Below, in pieces: positions 53,770-64,000 of a stretch of 64,000 bases of DNA. A model generated the notes under the pieces. That model was not told the DNA's origin. It did no database searches and saw only the letters and a program-made list of their open reading frames with translations. The stretch is taken from NCBI GenBank assembly GCA_014529385.2, contig CM043950.1, positions 65,922,935-65,986,934 on the forward strand. The letters run 5' to 3'. Numbering within the stretch: the first letter of the stretch is position 1; each line of letters begins with the position of its first letter. The translations under genes were made by a program, and so were the position numbers. The stretch comes from Adiantum capillus-veneris (lineage: Eukaryota; Streptophyta; Polypodiopsida; Polypodiales; Pteridaceae).

Positions 53770-54090
53770 CATAGTCTACTCCAAACGGAACCCAGAATTC
53801 AGCTTGGCCGGAGATCTGGAGCAGTGGGATGCACAAGAGGGGAGTCACTCCGCTCCTTTGTCAACAGATGCCTTGATTTTAAAGTCACTGATGTCTCTTT
53901 GAGCTTCAGGGATACTGAGAGCTGACAGTATTCTGTTGGATGACTTTATGAAATGGAATTCCTGATAATGATATTGATTTGTTCTTGACTTCTTTTGAGT
54001 GCAGGAACTGATAGCCGAAATGACTGCAACATTTGGTCTGATTGATCTCGAATAGACATGGTTGCAATAGGGGTTAGTCAATCTGACATC
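53770..54090 (+). other. 3' flank of gypsy D
   Basis: It contains GCACAAGAGGGGAGTCACTC, possibly the polypurine tract, and a 137-bp block (53,820-53,956) with a related copy at 9,190-9,343. The 5' LTR sequence of D is not repeated here, so the 3' LTR is absent or highly diverged. Confidence 0.45.
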
Positions 54091-54455
54091 GATGAGGTCC
54101 CGATTGGACCTAGATGTGATTGCTAGCTACATTGCCGATAAATCATGGTCTAAGATCCGAATGAATTCTCTCATAATGGGGGCCTTACAAATGTGCACTT
54201 TTACCACAGAAAATTACAAGGGTAAATCGGGCTCCATACTTAACATAAAGGAGTTAGAGCAATTAGATAACATCTCTAAATAGGTACTACCTGCTTCTCC
54301 TGAACCTCTGGCTGATACCACAATGACTCAAGCAGAGAAGGAATCTCTCTCAAAACAGAATCAAGGCAAAAGCAAGAGGAAAAAAATATTAAAAATTTGG
54401 ATCCTTCAAGAGTTTCAGTCTCCATGGCTAAACCCTCTAAAACCAATAAAAAAAT

Positions 54456-54530
54456 GAAATGCACAAACCTTAAAGGTCTCTGTCTCAACTATAAGGGATT
54501 AACTGATCCTGCCAAAGCTCTAGCCATTAA
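54456..54530 (+). pseudogene. LINE-I endonuclease start
   Basis: MKCTNLKGLCLNYKGLTDPA at about 54,455 corresponds to the 'WN.RGL..P.K' start of ORF2. The frame continues after the inserted element as SLRKWIFDISFALDYICLQG (55,890-55,950). Confidence 0.5.
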
Positions 54531-55890
54531 TATTAGTTTTGTAATTGGACACTTAAGTGTCCTGAGACATTAAAGTGTCCTGTTTTCCTACCAAGTTTTG
54601 GCAATTTATTTGTCAAGTTAGAAAAAGGTTTTTTACACCTTGCTTCTACCATAGGTTGGTTATGAGGAAAGAAAACACTGGATTTTTCTCCATGTCAAAA
54701 TACAATCCATATGGAGAGAATTATGGTAAGTTCTAAGTCATAAATTTTAGTAAAATTTCAAGCTGTTTTGCCAAAAAATCCATAAAATTCTTATATCTTT
54801 TTATAGAGATGGCCTTTTTTATGTTTATAAAATCCAAGTGTTAGCACTTAGTGTTACAAAACAATGGAATTCACTTCAAAGACAAGTTTCCAAGTCACAC
54901 TCAAGTTCTAAACATAGTTTCATACTTGAGCACGTGTTGAATAAGAGCATAATTTTGGTCTTCCAAAGGTCCCCTCATGAAATTGGTGCTATATCTAGTA
55001 CAGTTTGTTAACTACAAATGACTTTATATGTTTAAACCAAGAAACCAGTTTGTTAACTACAAATGACTTTATATGTTTAAACCAAGAAACTACATATTTT
55101 TGGGCTCCCTAACTCAATTAAATCGCGTTGCTTGAACTCTATCTTGAATTTTTTATCTTGCAAAAATTCTTGAGAATCTTGAGTTCTCCATAATAACATT
55201 GAAACCAAGGTTTTAGGCACCCCAATTGTGTATGTACCATGCACTTTGATACATTTAAATGATCTACATAGAAAGTTTGATATTATTTGAGGTTTTAAAT
55301 GCTTATGTCCCAAGAATGAAAATATCAAAGTTTTCTCTTATGCAATTTTGAATATTTAAAATGATCCAATAATTGTTGCATACCAAAGCCCTTCTACTTG
55401 CCACCTTGAGTCCTCAATGGAAAGGTCAAGCAATGTATCACTCTCTAAAACTCACAATTACATCAAAAACATATTTTTCTTTGTATACAACGATATGCTT
55501 GAAATGGTCGTATCAAACACTGGAAACTTTCCATTATTTTATATACTCCAAAAGTCAATTTTTCTACGGACGAAACTTTCAATTATCTATAGCAAAATTG
55601 TGGAAAAATCACCTAAAATTTTCTACAAGGTCACTTCATTTTTTCTTGAGCTTATAAAATCGATTTCTTCAAAGCATCAATCGCAGTCTTACGATGGTCA
55701 ACTTGATGAGTATAGTTCTTGATCATGGTAGATTCTAAAATGCAAGGTTACATTTTTAAAAGACCCTCTAGCTAACATATTTTAGCATATCAAGAGGGTT
55801 TTGTTAAATAAACCGTCTAATGCAAGTAGTATTTATTTAAATTTGTAAAGAAAGGACATTTAAGTGTCCTGTTTTGGTACCAAACCAGTG
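54531..55890 (+). mobile_element. Non-autonomous 1.36-kb inverted-repeat element within LINE-I
   Basis: TTAA flanks both ends (54,527-54,530 and 55,891-55,894). Near each end lies a 16-bp near-palindrome: GGACACTTAAGTGTCC at 54,547-54,562 and GGACATTTAAGTGTCC at 55,854-55,869. Outside these, TATTAGTTTTGTA and (reverse-complemented right end) CACTGGTTTGGTA are similar. The interior is AT-rich with no coding frame. LINE codons on either side fit together. The superfamily is unclear: TTAA suggests piggyBac-type targeting, while CACTG ends with a 3-bp TTA duplication would suggest CACTA. Confidence 0.55.
55001..55090 (+). repeat. 45-bp perfect tandem duplication
   Basis: CAGTTTGTTAACTACAAATG starts at 55,001 and again at 55,046, and both copies continue to CCAAGAAAC without a difference. 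It lies inside the 1.36-kb element. Confidence 0.9.
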
Positions 55891-55894
55891 TTAA

Positions 55895-57919
55895 GAAATG
55901 GATATTTGATATCAGTTTTGCCCTTGATTACATCTGTCTTCAGGGGGTTAAGATTGCTAATAAAGTTTTAGAGCTAACCTAGTTAGAATCTTTGCTAACC
56001 ATGTCTGGTTCACTACTAGCCACACTGGAGGTAAAGGAGGTGTGCTTCCATTGGACTTGGACAAAAATTTACAAAGTATATTTCTGAGATCCGAAAGTCA
56101 GACAAGGGGAACTGGATTGCAATTCACCTTAAAGCACCTTTCAAATACACCGTATGCACCAAATTCAATTTCTGATGGATACACCAGCTGGATTGAAATT
56201 GCTCAATTTGCTAACCCTGTTTTTATTGGTAGGGGATTTCAACATGGTGGAAAAAGCGGCAGACAGGTGGATGCAAAAAGGGCAATGTCTGTATGAAAAG
56301 AAAAAGAAGTTTGGGAAGGTATGTCTGCTAAACTTGACTTGTTGGATGCATCACAGAGCTGTGGATGCACTTGGAGTAATAGACAAAGTGGCTCATGCTT
56401 TGGAGCAGCAAGAATGGATAGGGTTTACTTCAAGATCATTGGTCGGTGTGAATTTAAGTCAGAATTTTCTCTTTTGCTTTCTGATCATATAAACCGGTCC
56501 TATTTGATTTAAATAGATAAAAAAAAACCCACAGAGCAGCATGGGTGCATATTGACCAATCTTTGTTGAAATTGAAATTTATAAGAGATAAAGTCAAGTT
56601 GGTAAAGACTAGTCCCCTTCATTTCTTGGGAAAATTCAGTTAAAAAGGTGAATCATATTTTGCATTCTTACAAAAAGGTAGCCAAAGAGACTAGTCTAAG
56701 AGGAGAATGATGATTGTTGGCCAATTCTTCGACTAGAAGAAAGAACGAGTTACTCAGATCCTCTAATGATGAACATCTTTCTTTGAGAGAAAAACTTCAG
56801 ACATGAAGAGCTCCTTGAAGCTAGTGGTGTCCTTGTCTTTCCTAGAGAGTTTTGGGTTCAGAGGGCTGGACAGACCTACAAAGAATTATCTTTTTAAAAA
56901 GAAGAAGTCCAAAGTGTTTAGTCCCTTTTTGAAAGATGACTCTGGCTCTTTAGCCAGTTCTCACTATGGCTCATAAGTTCTACTCTTAGATCTTCTTTGA
57001 CCCCCCTAAGAGAACCAGGGCTATCCAAGAAGCTAGAGCACAAATTGCTCTAAATAGAAGTAAAAATGTCCAAGCTTCTGGATCAGCCCATCTCTGAGAG
57101 GGAAATAAGAGAAGCCATTTCAAAGTTGAAATCTGGAAAGTCACCTACTTTGGATTCCTAAGGAGTTTTTTTATGGAATATCAAGACTTTATAGTGCCTA
57201 CCTCTCTAGTTTTTGGCAAGAAGCCACTAGGAAAGGGGCTCTTCCTGCTAGTATCAACACAGGAGTTGTGGAAACACATACATAAAAAAGGAAGCAAGGA
57301 GGATCTGAGTAGTTGGAGGCCTATTACATGTCTGACAACCCTCTATAAAATTTTTGCCCTATGTTTGGCTAGAAGAATCAGCCCAATGATGGACCAAATC
57401 ATCTGAAAGAGTAGAAAGGCTTTATTAGAGAAAGGCCACCTTGTGGGAAGGAACTGAGCATGCTTTAGACACTGGTCAAGATTTCTGTTTTTTTTAAAAG
57501 TGGACTTTGAACAGGCTTATGATAGAATGGAGTGGGACTTTATTCTTCAGTCTCTGCATGACATTGGTTTTGGAAAGAAATGTATAAAGTTTGTGCATGT
57601 CCTATTAGGTAATGCTTATGCAAGGATTGCAGTTAAATGGTGATTTGATAGATGCTATCCACTTAAGGAGATCCATAAGGCAAGGTTTTCCTCTTGCTCC
57701 CCTACTATTTGCTATATCATCAGATGCTCTGGGCTAGCTGATCAAGGACAGAATCAATGAAGGTAAAATCAAAGGGATCAATATCCAAGGTGCTTCATAT
57801 ACTCTCTGTCTAGAATAGTTTGCAGATGATACCAATGCACTAATGCATGCTGATAGAGAATTAGTGTCTTCATTTCTTGAATGCATTAACGTGTTTTGCC
57901 TAGCCAGTGGCTCAATCAT
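55895..57919 (+). pseudogene. LINE-I endonuclease remainder and reverse transcriptase
   Basis: Endonuclease: DYICLQGVKIANKVLEL, WFTTSHTGGKGG, LLVGDFNMVEKAADRWM and LLLSDHINRSY. RT: AISKLKSGKSP, SSWRPITCLTTLYKIFALCL, KVDFEQAYDRMEWDFILQSL, SIRQGFPLAPLLFAI, the catalytic FADDTNALMHADRE near 57,817, then FCLASGSII at the cut. Many stops and frameshifts make it a clear fossil. Confidence 0.7.
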
Positions 57920-58280
57920 TGTTGTGGGTTAGGTCAACACATGAACATCATACACAGCAATAATAACCATCTACTCCACCATACTTCATTAACAACAATT
58001 CAGACACAGTAAACATGACTACTCTAAATATCAGAGTAAGCAGAAATACACTGAATAGTTGCTGCACTGCACCTCATCATCACATTCATATCAGAGAACA
58101 GATACCTCGTGCGCAGATACATCCCCACTTTTATAGATAAATCCGACTTAACTACCCAGTCACAAGACATTCAACAGACTGCAACTGAAAGACAGTTACA
58201 TCTGACTTAGCAAAATACAGCTCAGTAAAATATCCGATAAGTCAAAATCCGACTTAGCTATTCAGAGTCAGTTTCTAACA
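57920..58280 (-). repeat. 3' LTR of a copia-like element H
   Basis: Read on the minus strand it starts TGTTAGAAACTGACTC at 58,280. It has a TATA box CTATAAAAG at 58,137-58,129 and ends CTAACCCACAACA at 57,920. It interrupts the RT of LINE-I. The element body on its 5' side is at 58,281-58,594 and was cut by element E, so no 5' LTR or TSD can be checked. Confidence 0.6.
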
Positions 58281-58594
58281 TGTGCCTCTCAAACCATGGC
58301 ACGCCCCAGTGGTAGATTTCGCAGAAATCTGACCCGGATCCACATATCCTTGATCAGGAATCCACCCTCTGCTGCCTAGCTTCTTCCTTACTCTGGTCTC
58401 AGCATTCACTTTATAATCCACCAGCCTGCCTTCCTTTACTGCATCTGATTCTTGCATCATCTTTTCATTTCACTCTTGTGCTCTATCTGCCAATCTCAGT
58501 ATCGATCTGCTCTTCTGCCACTTTCTCCTCAGCACATCCTGCATCGAAACACTAATTAGTAAAAATCTCCTCTTTCTTTTCTGCCTCTGGCTTA
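58281..58594 (-). other. Terminal internal segment of copia-like element H
   Basis: On the minus strand it runs into GAGAGGCACA next to the LTR start, a purine-rich tail. A short frame (SRGWIPDQGYVDPGQISAKS) has no recognised domain. It ends where homology of element E to element B begins. Confidence 0.4.
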
Positions 58595-61500
58595 CAATTG
58601 TCCTACAAAGAAAAGGCCAGTTGATTCTGATGACAAGGAAGACAAGAAAGGAAAGAAGCCCATGGCTGGTCTAGTGCCAGATATGGTGGGCGACAAGCCA
58701 AATTCAGATGCAAGTGAGCTTTGCAGAGCATGGGGAAAGGTCAGGGATCAAACAGTGCTTATCTTCTTTGATCCAGGTGTGCAAAGCCAACTTCATTTCC
58801 AGAATTGGCTTCAAGTTGGAATCAGACCTGAAGAGATGGTATACAACAGAGGCAGGTTTGGCATTCCTAGCCATACGCTGTTACACCCACATTGGAAAGT
58901 TACGTCTACAATGAGTCTTAGACGTCTACATATCCAGTCCTATGTAGATGCTGAAGAATTTTACATCATGCCACTGGACGGATGTAATGTGTTGTTAGGT
59001 ATTCCTTGATGCCTACAATAAAAAGATCACTGTACAGAGCAAGGGAAAGACTCACATTCTGGATGTAAGCTTAAAGAGGGAGTCTATTCCTACTGTATCA
59101 GCTTCTGCTATTACTTCTATAATGAAAAAGCATCTTTCTGCGTACTTGGTTTTTGCACGTGAAGTGTCAGATAGTTGTGATGAATCATAATTTATCTATG
59201 CTAGAATAAAGAAAGGTCAATGTTTTTACAACAGTATAGTGACTGTTTTTTGCGATTCATTTACCGTGTTAATTACCGCCAGAGAGACCCGAGGACCATG
59301 CGATAGATTTGGTGCCAGGCAAGCAATAGCCCACCAAATAAGCCTCCGTACAGGGTTAGTGCGGTCAGCAGGAAAAAGAGATAATGGGCCAAGTACAGGA
59401 GTTGTTAGGAAAGGGGCTGATTCAGCCCAGTTCATCTCCATTCTGTTCTCCAGTGTTGTTGGTGCAGAAAAAGGATGGCTCATGGCGTATGTGCATCGAC
59501 TACCGTGCACTGAACAGGAATACCATCAAGAATAGGTTCCCTATACCTAGAATTGATGATATTATGGACAAATTAGAAGGAGCAGCTATGTTTAGCAAGA
59601 TAGATCTAAAGAGTGGGTACCATCAGATCCGCATTAGATCAGAGATGTGCACAAGACTGCTTTTAGAACGACGTTTGGCCTTTACGATTTTTTAGTGATG
59701 CCCTTTGGTCTCACAAATGCTCCTGCTACGTTCAATAGGATGATGGACAGAATTTCCGTCCACAACGGCAGTTTGTTGTACATTCTTTGATGACATGATA
59801 GTCTACTCAAAGAATGAAGAGGAGCATAGGCATCACTTGGCCATTGTGTCAAAGAGCTACGCAGTCATAGGTTGCTCATCCAATGCCAAAGAAAAGTGAG
59901 TTTTTTTCTGGAAGAGATTTCACTTTCTGGGACACATTGTCTCAAAGGATGGTTGTCAGAATGGATACCTGCAAAGTTGAAGCGATCAAGTCATGGCCAA
60001 ATTTGAAGACGGTGCATGATGTCCGAAGCTTTTTGGGACTATGCTCCTATTACAGGAGGTTTATCCGAAATTTCGCTGAGATTGCTTCACCTTTACATGC
60101 TCTTCAAAGAAGGCAGTCACTTTAGATGGACACAAGAAAGAGATTTCAGTTTTTAATCTCTTAAAGGAAAGATGACTTCAGATCCAGTCATTGTGTTGCC
60201 AGATCTTAGGAAGTCATTTGTGGGTCCAGTGTGATGCCTGCGGTAGTAGCATTGGTGCAGTGCTAATGCAAGATGGCAGGGTAGTAGCCTATGACAGCAG
60301 AATTTTGCAAGGGCCAGAGATGACCATGCAGTCTATGAGAAAGAGTTACTGGCTGTGATTCATGCGCTCTTAAGTTGGAAACAAACCTACCTGCTAGGTG
60401 CGAATTTCGTTGTCCAAACGGATCATCAGACCTTGCGATACTTCTTGACACAAACAAAGTTATCTGAGAAGCATATGCGCATGGGCAAATATCTTGTCCA
60501 TGTTCCATTTTCAGAGTTGTGCATGTGGAAGGCAAGAAGAACGTGTGGCTGATGCCTTGTCAAGGAAGCCACAAATTTCAGCTGTGTCGATTCCTTAACA
60601 CCATGAACTTGATGATATGAGAGAACAGTATGCAAATGATGAAGATTTTGCAAGGGTCTTCGAGCAACTAATGGATGGAAACGTCATGAACACTATCTTC
60701 TCAAAGATGGGTTTCATGATGATGCATGGCAGATTGTGTCACAAAGCCATTGCGACGCAAAGTTATGGAAGAGAGTCATGTCCCACCGTATGCAGGGCAT
60801 CGTGGTATCGATGCTACAGTTAAAGCGGTTGAGACATTCTTCTATTGGCCTACATTGAGAAGGGATGTGGATGCCTTTGTGCGAGAATGCCTAATATGCC
60901 AAAAGGTCAAGTTTGACAGGCAAAAGGCACCAGGATTATTGCAACCACTACCTATTCCAGATAAACCATGGGAAAGTATTGCTATGGATTTTATCTTTGA
61001 TCTTCCAAGAACGCAGACAGGAAACGATGGTATTTGGACCATTATTTGCAGATTCAGCAAACAGGCTCATTTTATTCGTGTCAGGAAGAAGATAAAGCCA
61101 GATCAGATGGCACGCTTGTTTATGAGCAATATTTTCAAGTATCATGGCATGCCACAGTCGATTGTTAGCGACCGTGATCCACGCATGACAAGTTTGTTAT
61201 GGAGAGGTTTGTTTGAGAATATGGGCACCACGCTCAAATTCTCTTCGTCATTTCATCCTCAAACAGATGGGCAGTCAGAAGAGGCAAATTCTACTGTCCT
61301 AGATCTGCTGAAGTGCTATGTGTCAGAGCATAAAGGAAAGTGGGAGCAGTATTTGCCATTGGTGGAGTATGCATACAATAATACAGTGCATTCATCAACT
61401 GGCAAGGCACCCTTTGAGATAGTTGAAGGTGGCAAGAAAGTTCCTCCCATACTGCATACAAAGGACAAGATATTTGAAGCAGATAAGTATGTTCAGGACA

Positions 61501-62060
61501 TGGATGAAATGTACAAGAAGGTCAAAGTGGCCTTAGAAAGGACTCAGGCAAAGCAAAAGAAAGCAGCTGATCGTCACCGTCGTGAAGTGGTATATTCATT
61601 GGTGATTGGGTGCTTTTACGCTTTGAAAAGGCAAGGTTAAAGAAGATGAAGGGCAAGGAAAGACTGTTTCCAAAGCTCAACATGCGTTACTATGGGCCTT
61701 TTCAAGTATGCGACATAATCAGTGATGTTGCATATAGGCTGAAATTGCCTGACAGTTGGAAGATTCACAATGCGTTTCATGTGAGTCTTCTCAGACCCTA
61801 TGTGGGTGATGTGCCAGAAGATATGCCAGCTGAAGATCAGCCGGAAGTCGAGGAACTTGACGAGATCTTGGTCCCTGAATAGATTTTGGCACACAAAGAA
61901 AGGAAAGTGAAAGGCAAGGTTGCTAGGCGTTACTTGGTAAAGTTCAGAAACTATCCACCAATGGATGAGAAGTGGATGGAAGAAGGTGAACTTGCAGAGT
62001 CACCAACTGTGTTATCACTTTACCTGGAAGCCTTCGATTTGCAACCTACCTTGACCCCTT
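58595..62060 (+). pseudogene. pol: Chromovirus E pol with chromodomain (5'-truncated element, same family as B)
   Basis: Homology to B starts at AATTGTCC, just after the position of the gag knuckle, so the 5' LTR and most of gag are missing. Protease: [71 protein letters not shown]. RNase H is broken by several indels. The integrase is the best part (60,726-61,640: YAGHRGIDATVKAV, MDFIFDLPRTQTG, VSDRDPRMTS, HPQTDGQSEEANST). Chromodomain: RRYLVKFRNYPPMDEKWMEE. There is a TAG at 61,880 where B and D have Gln. Confidence 0.85.
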
Positions 62061-62635
62061 GAGTTTCAAAGCTACATGGATTGTCAGTGTGACAATGGCT
62101 TCTGAAACAAATGATGTGCATGGTATTTAAAGTGAGCTCAAATCAAATACTTGTTACATGAATGTTAGAGCTATACAGATTGTCAGTTTGGCAATTGCTC
62201 TTATGGAATGTCCAAAAGTTTGGTTAGTGCTATAGAAGTGAGTATGTCTTGTCAGTTTGTCAAAGATACAGTGATTGCTTCTATTAAAGAGTACATGTGT
62301 AACTGCATTCTTAAACTTTCGGTTTGGGTATGCTCGAAAGTGTTACGGGATCCAACGTGTACTATAAGACAGTGGCAAAATGTGCAGCTACCATTTTGTC
62401 ATTGGAAAGTTAGTGACTCAAAGCAATGGCAGAGTGCGCAGGTACCACTATGTCATTGGGACAGGGTTCACACGCAGGCAATACATGAGTCGACGAGGTG
62501 TTGAATACACCAGGGTTGACAATGAGCATGTATGTGTCGTACATGTGTCGACAGGTGTTGAATACATCAGTGTTGACTAGGAGCATGAACGACATAGATG
62601 CAAACGAGGACGTTTGAGATTTCAAGAGGAGGGTA
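62061..62635 (+). other. 3' untranslated region of E with minisatellite-like repeats and polypurine tract
   Basis: It is longer than in B (575 against 146 bp) and contains two pairs of tandem duplications: a unit of about 55 bp near 62,371 and 62,426, and a 57-bp unit at 62,498 and 62,555 (GTGTTGAATACA(C/T)CAG). It ends TTTCAAGAGGAGGGTA, the polypurine tract before the LTR. Confidence 0.6.
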
Positions 62636-64000
62636 TGTCACCAGCGTGTGACTACTATCTATCCTTTTTGTTGATTTCTTTCTTATTATCTATTTACTTT
62701 CACTTTTTGGAAACACCCCTCGGGAAATCTAACTGCCCTGCATTGCATAGCTAGTGTGGAACTGTTCAGAGGGAGTCCAGGCCTGAGGGCAAGAGAGCAC
62801 TAAAGTTGGACAAGGACTATGGTTAGCCAAGTGGGGTCATTGACTAGCCAAAGTGGAATCCTTCGCTACAGAGGCTACATTTCAGTTCTGGATGTGGCCG
62901 TAGTGTACAAAGAGGGTCGGATGACCTAGAAAGATACAATGGCAGCATCTCCTAAAATTTAGGGAACTGCTATTTTGGGACCTGAAAATGTGTTGACGTC
63001 ATTACCTCCGGAATGACAAAGGGAACATTTTCTTACTCTGCCGTGAAGTCAACTAGGCAACCGGTTGGGATATTTTTAGACGGCAACCCCGAAACGGGAA
63101 AATGCTTATAAATGTGCCAAGTGGCACATTCTGGTGCAGTTTCTAATGCAAGAGAGAGTTGGCGCTGAATTTTAAGCTGGGAGAGGCTCATTTGCAGCTT
63201 TTGTCACAGGTTAAGAGCTATGGAGTGCTTGCTTTCCCTCTTATGCACAGTGCGGTGCCAGGAGTGATGCCCTGCACGCTACGCATTGCCCTCTCTCTCC
63301 CCTTTGGCAGTATGTTATGCCCCTCTAGTGGGCTTTTCATTTGACCAATGTACAGTTGTGTGGGTTCATGCGCGATTGCCGAGGCAAGAGCCTCTTGCAC
63401 AGGTACTGGATTAGCTAGCGGCTAATCCCCCGCAGGTACAGGTGAATTCGGAGAGGTTTCACGCCAGAAATCTCGTCCCATTCAAAGGGCAAGTAGCCCT
63501 ATAGGTGCGGGAGCTCGAGGACTTGCTACGGATGCGACCGGCACGCGAAACGGAGCCCGAAACAGTGAATTACAGCCTGCTGTGTATTTTTGCAGGTTTA
63601 GGGTTTTGGCCCTAAACGGACCCTAATACCCCCAGGAGGTTCGGGGACGCAAGGGGACCGCTGTACAGGTGATCTGGCGCAATTTCAGGGCTGGAAACAG
63701 AGAATTCAGCGTGCTGCAGATTCTCGCCAGGTTTTGCAAAGTGCCCGTATGCGTCGGGAAAGTCGGCCAATGCGTGGGAATACTGACTGTGAAGGGTTCT
63801 AGTACAGTTATGCTGCCGAAATCGGGCTGGAACAGTGGAAATTCAGCCGAGTTTGTGCGAGGCAGCTTGTAGGGAACCACAACGTTTATTCCCTCTTTTG
63901 AACAATAAAGAAATACCGAAAGGGGCGCCTAAGTTAGGGGCCAATCTGGTGTCCGTCTACTCATACAGGTGCAATCTAGCAGCATGTATCCCTCTCCCCT
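62636..64000 (+). repeat. 3' LTR of chromovirus E (runs off the window)
   Basis: It starts TGTCACCAGCGTGTGAC. It is homologous to the B LTRs over long stretches, for example GCATCTCCTAAAATTTAGGG (62,944) and GGTACAGGTGAATTCG (63,434). It carries a polyadenylation-like AATAAAG and the motif AAAGAAATACCGAAAGGGG at 63,906-63,924. The end of the LTR lies beyond 64,000. Confidence 0.85.

Larger units (their letters stand above)
54091..57919 (+). mobile_element. LINE-I, L1-type, degraded, interrupted by a 1.36-kb element
   Basis: Endonuclease and RT motifs occur in order on the plus strand from about 54,460 to 57,919. The left part (54,091-54,455) may be the end of ORF1. The right end is cut inside RT at 57,919 by the copia H LTR, so the 3' part is missing. 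Confidence 0.65.

Noticed and set aside
57920-58280. Solo LTR of copia H
   Set aside because: A purine-rich tail and unrelated sequence continue on the 5' side (58,281-58,594) and no target duplication is present, so it is better read as the 3' LTR of a truncated element.
1-64000. CRISPR arrays, tRNA or rRNA genes, bacterial operons, integrons or prophage
   Set aside because: Direct repeats here are microsatellites, minisatellites or TE parts without spacer structure. No tRNA- or rRNA-like sequence was recognised, and all coding content is eukaryotic TE type.

Overview
This window looks like intergenic DNA from a large, repeat-rich land-plant nuclear genome. The evidence is Ty3/gypsy chromoviruses with C-terminal chromodomains, a gypsy element with two RNase H domains, Ty1/copia elements, L1-type LINEs with a CCHC ORF1 and a zf-RVT tail, BED/DUF659-type hAT transposases (one with GT-AG introns), initiator-tRNA primer-binding sites and long GA/CT microsatellites. 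Nothing bacterial is visible: no operons, rRNA, tRNA or CRISPR arrays. I cannot name the species; a seed-free plant is only a guess. Almost every large ORF belongs to a transposable element (TE). The only candidate for ordinary host coding sequence is one unidentified exon at about 8.17-8.39 kb on the minus strand.

Left third (1-14.3 kb). A gypsy remnant J (+; LTR end, PBS, leader with a 107-bp tandem repeat, broken gag) occupies 1-2.16 kb. A LINE called M (-) follows and is split by hAT-1 (+, about 2.82-6.44 kb), which sits inside the LINE reverse transcriptase. After unassigned DNA and the candidate exon come a chromovirus-like LTR K (-, 9.65-10.21 kb) and a copia element G (-, 10.2-14.3 kb) that lacks its 5' end.

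Centre (14.3-48.4 kb) is two nested stacks. Stack 1: gypsy F (-, 14.3 to about 29.1 kb) was hit by hAT-2 (16,774-20,273, 8-bp target-site duplication, TSD) and by a full-length LINE-1 (20,692-27,374, 15-bp TSD). Stack 2: gypsy A (-) was split by chromovirus B (+, 30,520-47,575, 5-bp TSD CCACA). The 3' LTR of B was then split by the dual-RNase-H gypsy C (-, 37,639-46,299, 4-bp TSD ACGG).

Right end (48.4-64 kb). Chromovirus D (+) is followed by LINE-I (+), which carries a 1.36-kb non-coding inverted-repeat element. Next come the 3' LTR and tail of a copia element H (-), then a 5'-truncated chromovirus E (+) of the same family as B, whose 3' LTR runs off the window.

All elements carry stops or frameshifts as given. 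hAT-2 and the LINE-1 ORF2 are the least damaged. The most unusual signals are a near-invariant 19-bp motif shared by LTRs of otherwise diverged chromoviruses, a patch of near-identity between the two LTRs of B, a duplicated polypurine tract in C, and regulatory-looking short repeats in the LTRs of K and F. I see no clearly novel multi-gene system.
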